A DNA stretch of 41,539 bases from IMG/VR virus record IMGVR_UViG_3300009093_000076, positions 1-41,539 of that record; one strand, given 5' to 3'. Shown here piece after piece: positions 30,693-36,494 of this stretch. The notes under the pieces were generated by a model. That model ran no database searches. It was not told the DNA's origin and saw nothing but the letters and a program-made list of their open reading frames with translations. Both the position numbers and the translations under genes were made by a program. Every line of letters starts with the position of its first letter. Within the stretch, counting starts at the first letter, position 1. Source of the stretch: a virus.

Positions 30693-31132
30693 GCGACTGT
30701 CCGGATTGCGGGAGGCCCAAGCGGCGCAGCCTAATTTACGGCGGCAGCAGCGGATTCTGTCTCGCTGAGGTGATGCCTGAATGGGTTGGGAATTGCCGCG
30801 TCATCACCATCGATAGACTGCGCTCACAGCTTTCCGCAGCCCTGGCGCGAGCGGAGGCGGCGGAGCTGGAGAACAGTGCCTGGCGGGCGCTGGCGGAGTG
30901 GGAGGCTGAGCCTGGTGTTTACCGAGCGCTCGTGGCGGAGGAGCGGTACGAGTCAAGCCACTCGTATCGATTCTGTGCAGAGGACGGCAAAGAGACTCGC
31001 TACGGGGCCGGGCTCACTCCGCAGGCCGCCGCCATCGACCTTGCCACCAAGCTCGGCCTCCTCAATCCCGAGTCCGGCGCGAAGGGTGAGGGAGGTGGGG
31101 AGGGAACGACCGCTAAAGGAGTAGTCAAGTGA
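30689..31132 (+). CDS. Protein with N-terminal zinc knuckle and coiled coil
   Basis: This 147-aa product starts at GTG 30689 (GTGA overlap). It opens SDCPDCGRPKRRS, a C-x2-C knuckle with a further Cys at FCLAE. A coiled coil (RLRSQLSAALARAEAAELEN) leads into a small alpha/beta domain (YRALVAEERYESSHSYRFCA, TPQAAAIDLATKLGLL) resembling the short phage-ABA-sandwich-like fold. The tail is Gly-rich. Function is unknown. Confidence 0.65.
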   Translation: MSDCPDCGRPKRRSLIYGGSSGFCLAEVMPEWVGNCRVITIDRLRSQLSAALARAEAAELENSAWRALAEWEAEPGVYRALVAEERYESSHSYRFCAEDGKETRYGAGLTPQAAAIDLATKLGLLNPESGAKGEGGGEGTTAKGVVK

Positions 31133-31296
31133 GCGCAAGGTCCTGTCTCGTGCATCGAAGGCCGTTCGAGCGGATCATGCTCGTCGCATCAAACCCGTTG
31201 CGCTACGTGACGTGGTGTCTCGAATGCTTCCGGGCCGGCGCCCGCTACACGGTCGTGCCGACCGCTAGCCAGCCTAGCAAGCGCGAGGCCCAGTGA
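31129..31296 (+). CDS. 55-aa Cys-containing microprotein
   Basis: GTG 31129 overlaps the previous TGA, and the stop overlaps the next GTG (GTGA on both sides). It carries SCLVH near the start and TWCLECFRAGARYT after the middle, a potential C/H plus C-x2-C site. The chained overlaps are the main support. Confidence 0.5.
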   Translation: MSARSCLVHRRPFERIMLVASNPLRYVTWCLECFRAGARYTVVPTASQPSKREAQ

Positions 31297-31442
31297 CGTT
31301 CCTGCTCCTGATGGGCGCCCTAGTCGTGGTGCTGTTCGGGTGGATCGTCGCGCTCGGCGGCCTCAAGTGTGAGGGCTGCGAGACAAGCAAGCGGGGCGCC
31401 CCGTGCACCTGTTACGAAAACGAAAGCGGGTACCGATGGTGA
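31293..31442 (+). CDS. 49-aa membrane microprotein with Cys-rich tail
   Basis: GTG 31293 overlaps the previous stop (GTGA). It has an N-terminal transmembrane helix (TFLLLMGALVVVLFGWIVAL) followed by KCEGCETSKRGAPCTCYEN, with a C-x2-C and a C-x-C pair. It probably places a small metal-binding domain at the membrane. Function is unknown. Confidence 0.55.
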   Translation: MTFLLLMGALVVVLFGWIVALGGLKCEGCETSKRGAPCTCYENESGYRW

Positions 31443-31621
31443 AGCGCGTTGACCTGGACAAGCTGGAGGCCGAGCTAGAGAAGTGGCGTGGAGAGGTGCC
31501 GCTACCTTGCGACGTCGTGGTCTCAATGATCGCAGAGCTGCGCGCCTATCGACAACCGAAACCAAGGGCGCCCCGTAAAGGACCCTACGAGTTGAGCGGG
31601 CGAAACCGTTCGATTCGCTAA
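31436..31621 (+). CDS. Small basic protein, unknown
   Basis: This 61-aa product is read from ATG 31436; the GTG at 31439, which overlaps the previous stop (GTGA), is an alternative. It has an N-terminal helix (DLDKLEAELEKWRGEVPLP), VVVSMIAELRAYR, then a basic tail rich in Pro/Arg/Lys. It resembles the short helical proteins phages use for protein contacts. No family is recognised. Confidence 0.55.
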   Translation: MVKRVDLDKLEAELEKWRGEVPLPCDVVVSMIAELRAYRQPKPRAPRKGPYELSGRNRSIR

Positions 31622-31643
31622 CCAACGTAACTAGGGAGCAATG

Positions 31644-31892
31644 ATGGCAACTTTTCTCGAGATTGAACGCAAGAAGCAACTAGACGCGATTGCCCGGGCC
31701 ACGTTCGGGTGGCCTGACGACGGCACGCGCCGAACCTACTCGGTCGAGACCGTGATCGAGACAATCAAAGAATTGCGCGCGTGCGCGGCCGGGCCCATCG
31801 ACGAACGCGAACAGGCCGCCTTTGAACAAGGAAAGAAGTCCGCGCACCCCGCAACATGTGGTTGCATCGGTTGCCTGAACAGTGATCACTAG
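31644..31892 (+). CDS. Small protein with C-terminal CGCIGC motif
   Basis: This 82-aa product is read from ATG 31644, with AGGGAG five bases upstream; ATG 31641 directly before is too close to that site. It has a helical N-terminal part (ATFLEIERKKQLDAIARATF), VETVIETIKELRACA, and ends in HPATCGCIGCLNSDH. The end resembles CRCEGCVNSNYP in the leftward gene at 24035-24265. Confidence 0.6.
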   Translation: MATFLEIERKKQLDAIARATFGWPDDGTRRTYSVETVIETIKELRACAAGPIDEREQAAFEQGKKSAHPATCGCIGCLNSDH

Positions 31893-31914
31893 AGACAGCC
31901 ACTAGCGAGCGAAC

Positions 31915-32073
31915 ATGAAAGACAACCCTTTTGGCTGGACTCTCGATCGCGCGTTGCGCGCGTACAAGTGCGACGGGTGCGGGCGAGCGGTGCGCAAGGG
32001 CGACCGCGCTTACTTTCACCCGTTCTCCGTGCGGCACCTGAAGTGCCTGCCGACCGCTAGAGAGGGACGCTAG
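31915..32073 (+). CDS. 52-aa zinc-finger microprotein
   Basis: ATG 31915 opens a 52-aa frame ending at TAG 32073. AYKCDGCGRAVRKGDRAYFH then SVRHLKCLP gives C-x2-C...H...H-x2-C, a treble-clef-like zinc site. It is separated from its neighbours by 22 and 43 bp rather than overlapping them. Function is unknown. Confidence 0.6.
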   Translation: MKDNPFGWTLDRALRAYKCDGCGRAVRKGDRAYFHPFSVRHLKCLPTAREGR

Positions 32074-32116
32074 TGGTCAGTCGCCGAACGGCTTGACTCT
32101 TGCGTCATAGGCAATC

Positions 32117-32824
32117 ATGAAAGGTCCACTCTTCAGTTTCTACGGCGCTAAGTGGCGCATTGCGCCTAAGTACCAGAAGCCAGGCCCGCGCATCGTCGAG
32201 CTGTTCGCCGGCTCGGCCTGCTACGCCTCGCGCTACCCGGATCGGGCCGTGCTGCTTGTCGAGCGTGACCCGCTCTTGGCGTCACTCTGGCGCTACCTGA
32301 TCAAGGCAACCCCAGAAGAGATTAGAGCGCTGCCAGACATCACAGCAGACACGCACGTGGACGACCTGCCGATCTGCCAAGAGGCGCGATGGCTTGTTGG
32401 TTTCCAGATCAACGGAGGTAGCTCAATCCCCAAGAAGTCTGTTCCCTCGCGTTTGCGTAACCCCCTCTTCCCTCGCTTCGAGGCTGGCGCCTGGTGGGCA
32501 GCGCGACGCGCCGCGACGGCGCAAGGCGTGGCCGAGATCAAGCACTGGCGGATCTTCGAGGGCGAGTGGTACGACGCGCCACAAGACTTCGGCGCTACCT
32601 ACTTCATTGACCCGCCGTACGAGAACGCCGGCAAGCACTACCGCTTCTCGACGATCGACTACTCGGCGCTCGCTAACTTCTGCGAAACGCTGCACATGCA
32701 AGGCCAGCGCGTGATCGTGTGCGAGAACACTGGCGCGACGTGGCTCCCCTTCCGCCACCTGGACAACGTCAAAGCCAGCACGCGCCAGGGCGCCCGCTAC
32801 TCGGCCGAAGCGGTTTGGCCTTGA
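32117..32824 (+). CDS. DNA adenine N6-methyltransferase (D12/Dam class)
   Basis: This 235-aa protein starts at ATG 32117. Class D12 motifs are all present: motif X FSFYGAKWR (6-14), motif I IVELFAGSACYA (26-37, SAM binding) and motif IV IDPPYENAG (164-172, catalytic DPPY). Members methylate adenine in short targets such as GATC. In a phage this usually protects DNA from host restriction or affects packaging or expression. It is the last rightward gene and stands 43 bp clear of its neighbour. The recognition part is compact, so target specificity cannot be read from the sequence. Confidence 0.85.
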   Translation: MKGPLFSFYGAKWRIAPKYQKPGPRIVELFAGSACYASRYPDRAVLLVERDPLLASLWRYLIKATPEEIRALPDITADTHVDDLPICQEARWLVGFQINGGSSIPKKSVPSRLRNPLFPRFEAGAWWAARRAATAQGVAEIKHWRIFEGEWYDAPQDFGATYFIDPPYENAGKHYRFSTIDYSALANFCETLHMQGQRVIVCENTGATWLPFRHLDNVKASTRQGARYSAEAVWP

Positions 32825-32910
32825 ATCCGGTAGCGAACCCTAGCCCGCGCAACCAGCGCTCACCCCTTCCAAGCCCGCAACACCAGCCACACCCCGCAGC
32901 AGGCGAACAG
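32825..32910. other. Intergenic gap between converging operons
   Basis: The rightward block ends at 32824 and the leftward block at 32911. This 86-bp gap is C-rich on the plus strand. I see no GC-rich stem followed by a T-run on either strand, so no intrinsic terminator can be called. AGCGCT occurs at both its ends, but the copies are about 57 bp apart. Confidence 0.5.
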
Positions 32911-33204
32911 TCAGCGCTTGAACAGCCAGGCGATGAACGCCAGGAACGCAAGTAGCGAAATTGCGAACTGCAACCAGGGCGCCCGGCTTTTCACCACGAC
33001 GCCCTCCTTGCCGATGGTAACCTCGCTGACCGAGTCCATCTCCTCGCGGTAGGGCTCGGAGCCTGGCGCGTTAGACTGCTTCAGCGCCGCCAGGGCGTTT
33101 TGAGTTCCACGCCGGTTCTGTTCGGCGCGTCGCTGCTCGATTGCGGACTGTTCCCGGATGCGGTCCGCCCTGGCGACCTTTTCGTCCACAGTCCCGTTAG
33201 CCAC
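32911..33204 (-). CDS. C-tail-anchored membrane protein
   Basis: This 97-aa product is read from GTG 33204, which overlaps the stop of the preceding gene by 8 bp; longer starts cover that gene's end. The soluble part is a charged coil (VDEKVARADRIREQSAIEQ, RRAEQNRRGTQNALAALKQ). The C-terminus is one transmembrane helix (WLQFAISLLAFLAFIAWLF) ending KR. It is the last gene after the endolysin, so a lysis role (accessory holin, or spanin-like with unusual topology) is possible. Confidence 0.6.
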   Translation of the reverse strand: MANGTVDEKVARADRIREQSAIEQRRAEQNRRGTQNALAALKQSNAPGSEPYREEMDSVSEVTIGKEGVVVKSRAPWLQFAISLLAFLAFIAWLFKR

Positions 33205-33523
33205 CGACGGCACCTTCCGGGCAGCGCTTACGAATCTCGGAGACAAGTCCCTTGGCCGCATCCTCGGTCTTTTTTGCCTGCTCCAGGCGGCCGCGCATGG
33301 CGTCGATGTAGTTTGCCATCATCGTGTTCATGTCCTCCAAGCGTCGGTCGATGGAGACGTACAGCTCGCTGAGCTTGTGGACGCTCTTGGCAATCTCCTC
33401 GGTCGCTTGGGCGCTTTCGGCGATGTGACTTTCGGCCTTCACGGCGCGCTTGTCCGCGTCGCTCATGCGCTTGTCGAACGTCTCTAGGATGGTGACAAGC
33501 TTTTCGAGTTCGGCGACCTTCAT
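33197..33523 (-). CDS. Coiled-coil protein after endolysin
   Basis: This 108-aa product starts at ATG 33523 (ATGA overlap with the endolysin stop). It is coiled coil for most of its length (VAELEKLVTILETFDKRMSD, ATEEIAKSVHKLSELYVSID, RRLEDMNTMMANYIDAM) and has no membrane segment. It may pair with the tail-anchored protein encoded next, whose soluble part is also a coil. Function is unknown. Confidence 0.6.
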   Translation of the reverse strand: MKVAELEKLVTILETFDKRMSDADKRAVKAESHIAESAQATEEIAKSVHKLSELYVSIDRRLEDMNTMMANYIDAMRGRLEQAKKTEDAAKGLVSEIRKRCPEGAVGG

Positions 33524-34029
33524 GGTTTCGGGTCCTGAATGCCCGGAACGCTGTAGGGTGAATCGCGCACGAAGCCCGCTTCCGGTAGCGGGATGAGTGG
33601 CTCGATGCTGTAGAAAAGCAGACCTTCGAGGCGACGGCGCTTCTCGCGCACGTCGGGCTGATTGCCGTCGATGGAGTGGACCCAGCCATCCCCGTCGATG
33701 CGGTCGAAAACGAAGTGATGCTGGAAGGGCTGCGAGACGTAGCCGATGTCACCGCGCGACGGCGTCCGGGTCGTGTGAAGCTTCGCGGGTCCGAGGAACC
33801 CTAGCCCGTCGTGCCAGTGGACGCCCTTCGCGAGCCCGGCCTGGCGCAGGCACCACAGGGCGAAGCAGCCGCACCACTCTTTCGTCTTGGCGTACTCGTG
33901 AACCTGGGCGTCGGTCCACTCAGGCGGTAGCACGTCGCGCCAGTACGCCTCTACCTTGGCCGAGCCTTTGGATTGCGGCCCGATTTCGGCGGTGGCGATT
34001 TCGAGGATTCGCGCGCGGTAGTCGATCAT
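33520..34029 (-). CDS. Endolysin, CHAP/NlpC-like cysteine peptidase
   Basis: This 169-aa protein is read from ATG 34029 with GGAG nine bases upstream; a longer frame to 34104 lacks such a site. EWCGCFALWCLRQAG (51-65) provides the nucleophile (C53) in the CHAP-like W-C-x-x-F-x-x-W context. HHFVFDRIDGDGW (104-116) supplies His105, and DGNQ (121-124) the third polar residue. There is no signal peptide, so it needs a holin. It would cleave peptide or amide bonds of peptidoglycan. It lies downstream of holin-like and lipoprotein genes. Confidence 0.75.
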   Translation of the reverse strand: MIDYRARILEIATAEIGPQSKGSAKVEAYWRDVLPPEWTDAQVHEYAKTKEWCGCFALWCLRQAGLAKGVHWHDGLGFLGPAKLHTTRTPSRGDIGYVSQPFQHHFVFDRIDGDGWVHSIDGNQPDVREKRRRLEGLLFYSIEPLIPLPEAGFVRDSPYSVPGIQDPKP

Positions 34030-34088
34030 CCTTTGACTCCAGTGAAGAAGCGCCAGAGGGCTCGGAGGGTGCGCAGGGCGGCTTTCAC
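34026..34088 (-). CDS. Possible 20-aa leader peptide before endolysin
   Basis: GTG 34088 overlaps the lipoprotein stop (GTGA), and its TGA overlaps the endolysin ATG (ATGA). The product KAALRTLRALWRFFTGVKG is basic and amphipathic. It might couple endolysin translation to the upstream genes, or be an accident of spacing. Confidence 0.3.
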   Translation of the reverse strand: MKAALRTLRALWRFFTGVKG

Positions 34089-34330
34089 GGCGCCCCGCAT
34101 CCACCGTTGACGATGAGTTCGCAGTACTCCCGAGCGCCCTTGGCCCAGGTCACGCGCGGGTCGCCCAGGGCAGCTGTGCATGCAACGAAGGCTCCGTCCA
34201 GCGCGCCTTGGACTACCTGCTCTTTGCGCTCGACCGTCGTCGCAGGCGAGCAGGCAGACAGCAGTAGGCAAAGAACCAGAGCACGAGTCAGGGCCTCTCG
34301 TACTCTTGGCAAGGGTGTGGCCGATAGCAT
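34085..34330 (-). CDS. Lysis-cassette lipoprotein (possible outer-membrane spanin)
   Basis: This 81-aa product is read from ATG 34330. The signal peptide PRVREALTRALVLCLLLSAC ends in the lipobox LLSAC at about residue 26. The mature part is about 55 aa (PATTVERKEQVVQGALDGAF, ACTAALGDPRVTW, YCELIVNGGCGAP) with three further Cys. A GTG at 34462 would give a 70-residue leader, too long for export. Position in the lysis block and lipidation suit an o-spanin, but it is not Pro-rich like Rz1 and no clear i-spanin is adjacent. Confidence 0.6.
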   Translation of the reverse strand: MLSATPLPRVREALTRALVLCLLLSACSPATTVERKEQVVQGALDGAFVACTAALGDPRVTWAKGAREYCELIVNGGCGAP

Positions 34331-34455
34331 CGAGCGAACCGAGACCACCCTTGCCCGGGTCGGTGGACAAGCCAGCGCTGCCAGCCGCCGTTGACTCGGC
34401 GAAACTTCAGCGTTGAACCATCCGCTTGCGGGACGTACTTGGCCTTGTGGCGCAC
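34288..34455 (-). CDS. 55-aa basic protein in overlapping frame
   Basis: GTG 34455 lies 3 bp after the holin-like gene's stop, with GGAAGG upstream, and the frame ends at TGA 34288. The product reads RHKAKYVPQADGSTLKFRRV, NGGWQRWLVHRPGQGWSRF, then CYRPHPCQEYERP. It has a natural composition (Trp, Tyr, Phe spaced as in a small beta domain). It covers the 130 bp between the holin-like and lipoprotein genes and overlaps the lipoprotein start by 43 bp. Function is unknown. Confidence 0.5.
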   Translation of the reverse strand: MRHKAKYVPQADGSTLKFRRVNGGWQRWLVHRPGQGWSRFARCYRPHPCQEYERP

Positions 34456-34458
34456 GGG

Positions 34459-34638
34459 TCACGGCCCTTCCGCCTTGCCCAGGGTCAACCCAAGCCCACC
34501 GAGCCCAAGCCCGACCTTCTGCAACAGGTCGCTGTACTGCGGAGCGAAAACGCTCGCGATGGCGGAGAGGATGCCCAAAACGAGCGAGACGTTGCGGGCT
34601 GTATTTTTGGTGACGGGACCGGTAGGGATTCTGATCAT
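34459..34638 (-). CDS. Holin-like membrane protein
   Basis: This 59-aa product starts at ATG 34638, overlapping the spike-gene stop (ATGA). The N-terminus is polar (IRIPTGPVTKNTARN), then come two hydrophobic stretches, VSLVLGILSAIASVFA and VGLGLGGLGLTLG, separated by QYSDLLQK, and a short charged end. Size, two-helix layout and position just before the lipoprotein and endolysin suggest a class II-type holin. The second segment is Gly-rich and only moderately hydrophobic, so one membrane helix is also possible. Confidence 0.6.
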   Translation of the reverse strand: MIRIPTGPVTKNTARNVSLVLGILSAIASVFAPQYSDLLQKVGLGLGGLGLTLGKAEGP

Positions 34639-36074
34639 TGGATGCTCATCAGGTAGGGCTGGACCGCTTGCAGCAGGCCATAGGTGGGGTTGTCCATCAG
34701 CTTGAGGTAGCCGGAGTTGTTCGGGTGCGTGGTGTCGACGAAGTCACCAGCATTCCAGGGGCAGGCGTTGAAGGCGTCCCAGCGAATCAACACGCCAGGG
34801 TGCGCCGCTTCGAAGGTGTCCCAGACGCCAGTCCCGGCAGCGGTCAGCGAGTTGTTGAAGGTTGTGACGGCCGCCGTAGAGCCGTTGATGTCGGTGATGG
34901 TGGTGACCGCAATCCTCACACCGGGCTGCGCCTGGACCGCTTGCGTGTAGATGTTGTTGAGCAGCGTCGTATAGTCCGCGGTGCTCACATCGTTTGTGCC
35001 GGCGAACAGGCAGATCAGCTTGGCGCGTCGGTAGAGACCCTTGGAGCCGCCGCCGAACCCGAGACCCGTCGTGGCGTCCAGAATTCGCGTGTTCATCTGG
35101 AGGCACGTATTGCCCGAGGATGCGGAATGCGAGTAAGGAAACGCCTGCCCGACAGCTAGCGGCCCAATCGGGTCAGCGTAGGCGCCCAGGGCACGCATGC
35201 GTTGCGAGAGCAGCGTGACCATGCCGCCGTTGGTCGCGTTCTGTGCAGTGGTGATGCTGTCACCGACAAAATAGACGCAGGGCTTCGTGGTGCCGGGCCA
35301 TTTGGCCATGAGGGCGGCGACCCAGGGGCTGTATTCGGCGAACGTCTTGTTCGCACCGAAGAATGCCCGCTCCCGGATTACGCCGAAGAACCCCAGCGTG
35401 TCCGCGGAGCCCGTCTTGACGCCGACACCAACGATGTTCGCCGAAATCGCGCCGGCCGTGAGGAACGCAGCCGCCGAGCTTTCGGCACTACCGTTGATGC
35501 TCGTTCTGATTGTGAGCCCATCGATTGACGACTGCACGACGACACAGAGCCCCGCCATGATTTTCTCGGACGTGGCCGTGCGCGCTGGCCCGCTCGGGGC
35601 CCCGTCACGCTCGAAGTACCAATCACCAGCCGAGCTGAGATAGAACTGCCCGTTGCCGGTGTTGCCGCTGTCCCTGACCGAGTCCACACAGTAGGCGCCG
35701 CTGGCCAGCCCCAGCTCGAAAACGGCAATGGAACAAAACGGCTTGTTCGTTCCGTTGACGGCCGCGATGTAGGTCGCATCGACGCCTTTCATCCAGCCAG
35801 TCCCGGTTGGGTAAGCAAAGGCCGGCTGACCGTCGCGCGGGTCGGTGATGAGCGTTTGGGTTCCCGCTCCGCCGACTTTCGTGGAGATTGACGTACCGGA
35901 CACGAGGCTCGTGTAGGCGGTGATGTCCGAGCCCGACGTCGTGTAAGAGGCGGGGCGCGACGCGTCGAGCCACCAGGCGGCGCCGAGGGACGTAAAGTCG
36001 GGACCGTTGCTACTTCTGCCAGCAGCAATGCGGCCGCGGTTGAGGCGTGGGGCTCGAATCCGTGAAAAGGACAT
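34635..36074 (-). CDS. Tail spike/fibre with LamG-like N-terminus and SGNH esterase C-terminus
   Basis: This 479-aa protein starts at ATG 36074 (TGATG overlap). About residues 25-240 look like a concanavalin/LamG-like sandwich (AAWWLDASRPASY, FCSIAVFELGLASGAYCV, LTIRTSINGSAESS). Residues 265-475 are an SGNH/GDSL hydrolase: YFVGDSIT (nucleophile Ser273), FAGTNDV (Asn361) and VDTTHPNNSGY (Asp447, His450). Such spikes bind and de-O-acetylate capsule or O-antigen. It precedes the lysis genes, a common place for receptor-binding proteins. A short basic N-terminal arm may attach it to the virion. Confidence 0.8.
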   Translation of the reverse strand: MSFSRIRAPRLNRGRIAAGRSSNGPDFTSLGAAWWLDASRPASYTTSGSDITAYTSLVSGTSISTKVGGAGTQTLITDPRDGQPAFAYPTGTGWMKGVDATYIAAVNGTNKPFCSIAVFELGLASGAYCVDSVRDSGNTGNGQFYLSSAGDWYFERDGAPSGPARTATSEKIMAGLCVVVQSSIDGLTIRTSINGSAESSAAAFLTAGAISANIVGVGVKTGSADTLGFFGVIRERAFFGANKTFAEYSPWVAALMAKWPGTTKPCVYFVGDSITTAQNATNGGMVTLLSQRMRALGAYADPIGPLAVGQAFPYSHSASSGNTCLQMNTRILDATTGLGFGGGSKGLYRRAKLICLFAGTNDVSTADYTTLLNNIYTQAVQAQPGVRIAVTTITDINGSTAAVTTFNNSLTAAGTGVWDTFEAAHPGVLIRWDAFNACPWNAGDFVDTTHPNNSGYLKLMDNPTYGLLQAVQPYLMSIQ

Positions 36075-36493
36075 CAGGGCTCCAGCAACGTCGCGGACTT
36101 GCCGCTACCTTTTTCGATCTGGATGAACGTGCCCGCTGCGGCCCCGAGCCAACCGAAGTATAGCGTGCCACCAGGCGAACAATACGGCAGCTCCCGCTCC
36201 ATCATCTCGCCGTCCGGGACATAGCTGCCGTTCGTGGTCGCCTGTTGCGGCGGGTCAGCGGGAACGGGTAGCACGTTCATCTGGGCACCAGTCGGGGCGG
36301 AGCTGCCAATGGGTAGGCAACGAACTACCCAGCGGACCGCGGCCCCGACTGGCCGAACGCGAATCCAATTCCCCCTGAAACCATCCGGCAGGGCGAACAC
36401 GCGCGCCGTGGTGTCAAGCGTGCCGTAAAGCACGGTCGTGTTGTTCGTGCCGTCGCCGCTCGGCGCAATGCTGTCTGTTGCCTTCAACGTCAT
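36074..36493 (-). CDS. Small beta-rich structural protein before the esterase spike
   Basis: This 139-aa product starts at ATG 36493, one base after the preceding stop. It is beta-rich: TVLYGTLDTTARVFALPDGF, GNWIRVRPVGAAVRWVV, GGTLYFGWLGAAAGTFIQIE. It has an Ala/Pro loop in the middle. It is directly coupled to the esterase spike gene, so it may be its adaptor or a small virion-surface protein. No family is recognised. Confidence 0.65.
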   Translation of the reverse strand: MTLKATDSIAPSGDGTNNTTVLYGTLDTTARVFALPDGFRGNWIRVRPVGAAVRWVVRCLPIGSSAPTGAQMNVLPVPADPPQQATTNGSYVPDGEMMERELPYCSPGGTLYFGWLGAAAGTFIQIEKGSGKSATLLEP

Positions 36494-36494
36494 G

